A stretch of DNA of 64,000 nucleotides from Pengzhenrongella frigida (GTDB taxonomy: Bacteria; Actinomycetota; Actinomycetes; Actinomycetales; Cellulomonadaceae): the NCBI RefSeq assembly GCF_004168625.1, contig NZ_SDWW01000011.1:1-64000 (forward strand), read 5' to 3'. The notes beneath the pieces are model-generated. The model saw nothing but the letters and a program-made list of their open reading frames with translations, was not told where the DNA came from and did no database searches. This document shows, in pieces, positions 63,973-64,000 of this stretch. How positions within the stretch are numbered: the stretch's first letter is position 1; every line of letters begins with the position of its first letter. The translations under genes were made by a program, and so were the position numbers.

Positions 63973-64000
63973 GTGAGCACCTTTCCCGATGACCGGCAGT
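63973..64000 (+). CDS. Start of a gene, probably gcvH (partial)
   Basis: GAGGAGACC precedes a GTG at 63973, and the nine readable codons give MSTFPDDRQ before the window ends. Nothing in this piece identifies the family. The usual order gcvP–gcvT–gcvH makes the lipoyl H protein the likely product, by inference. Confidence 0.5.

Overview
The window is about 64 kb of a very GC-rich actinobacterial chromosome centred on the replication origin. The order rpmH–dnaA–oriC–dnaN–gnd–recF–DUF721–gyrB–gyrA–DUF3566–tRNA-Ile–tRNA-Ala, with parA/parB/rsmG/jag/yidC/yidD/rnpA on the other side, is typical of Actinomycetota. CrgA, a class E sortase, the FhaA/FhaB–PstP–FtsW–PbpA–PknA–PknB cluster, DLW-39 and a RamB-like regulator support this. 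The gnd gene between dnaN and recF and the overall content suggest Micrococcales (Cellulomonas-like relatives). The genus is an inference and was not tested by any search.

Region by region: 1-3128 holds the thioredoxin pair, a PLP aminotransferase and a D-Ala-D-Ala ligase-like gene. 3255-9887 is the minus-strand segregation and membrane-biogenesis arm (parB, parA, rsmG, jag, yidC, yidD, rnpA, rpmH). It carries four parS sites, one inside parA and three in a long gap upstream of rsmG. 10238-22076 is the replication block with oriC at 11705-12175. 22170-28195 holds two tRNAs, DLW-39, a coiled-coil protein, ppiA, a rhomboid protease, crgA, DUF881, a sortase, a small membrane protein and pabA. 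28221-36904 is a minus-strand, translationally coupled cell-wall and Ser/Thr-kinase cluster. 37132-43156 is more variable: tRNA-Leu, an acetyltransferase, a diguanylate cyclase, an Asp/His-rich secreted protein, a HAD–ATPase fusion and an oxidoreductase. 43252-47865 is the glyoxylate shunt (ramB divergent from aceA–aceB). 47940-49038 is a methionine aminopeptidase gene with a short leader ORF and a structured leader.

About 49039-55117 is an accessory island of visibly lower GC. It contains a Sll1717-like P-loop ATPase gene, long non-coding stretches with a 24-bp perfect palindrome, and a tightly coupled two-gene unit: a GNAT–PIN multidomain protein plus an ASCH (PUA-like) protein. This is the best candidate in the window for an uncharacterised toxin–antitoxin or defence system. 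From 55118 the high-GC core resumes with an NmrA-type reductase, a low-molecular-weight phosphatase, CorA, an aminotransferase and a zinc-ribbon protein. The window ends in a tandem glycine riboswitch driving gcvP–gcvT–(gcvH).

Functional links: replication initiation and segregation are organised around oriC/parS. Growth and division proteins (RodA/FtsW, PbpA, CrgA, FHA proteins) are coupled to kinase/phosphatase signalling. Glyoxylate and glycine-cleavage genes have adjacent regulatory elements (a RamB candidate operator and the riboswitch).
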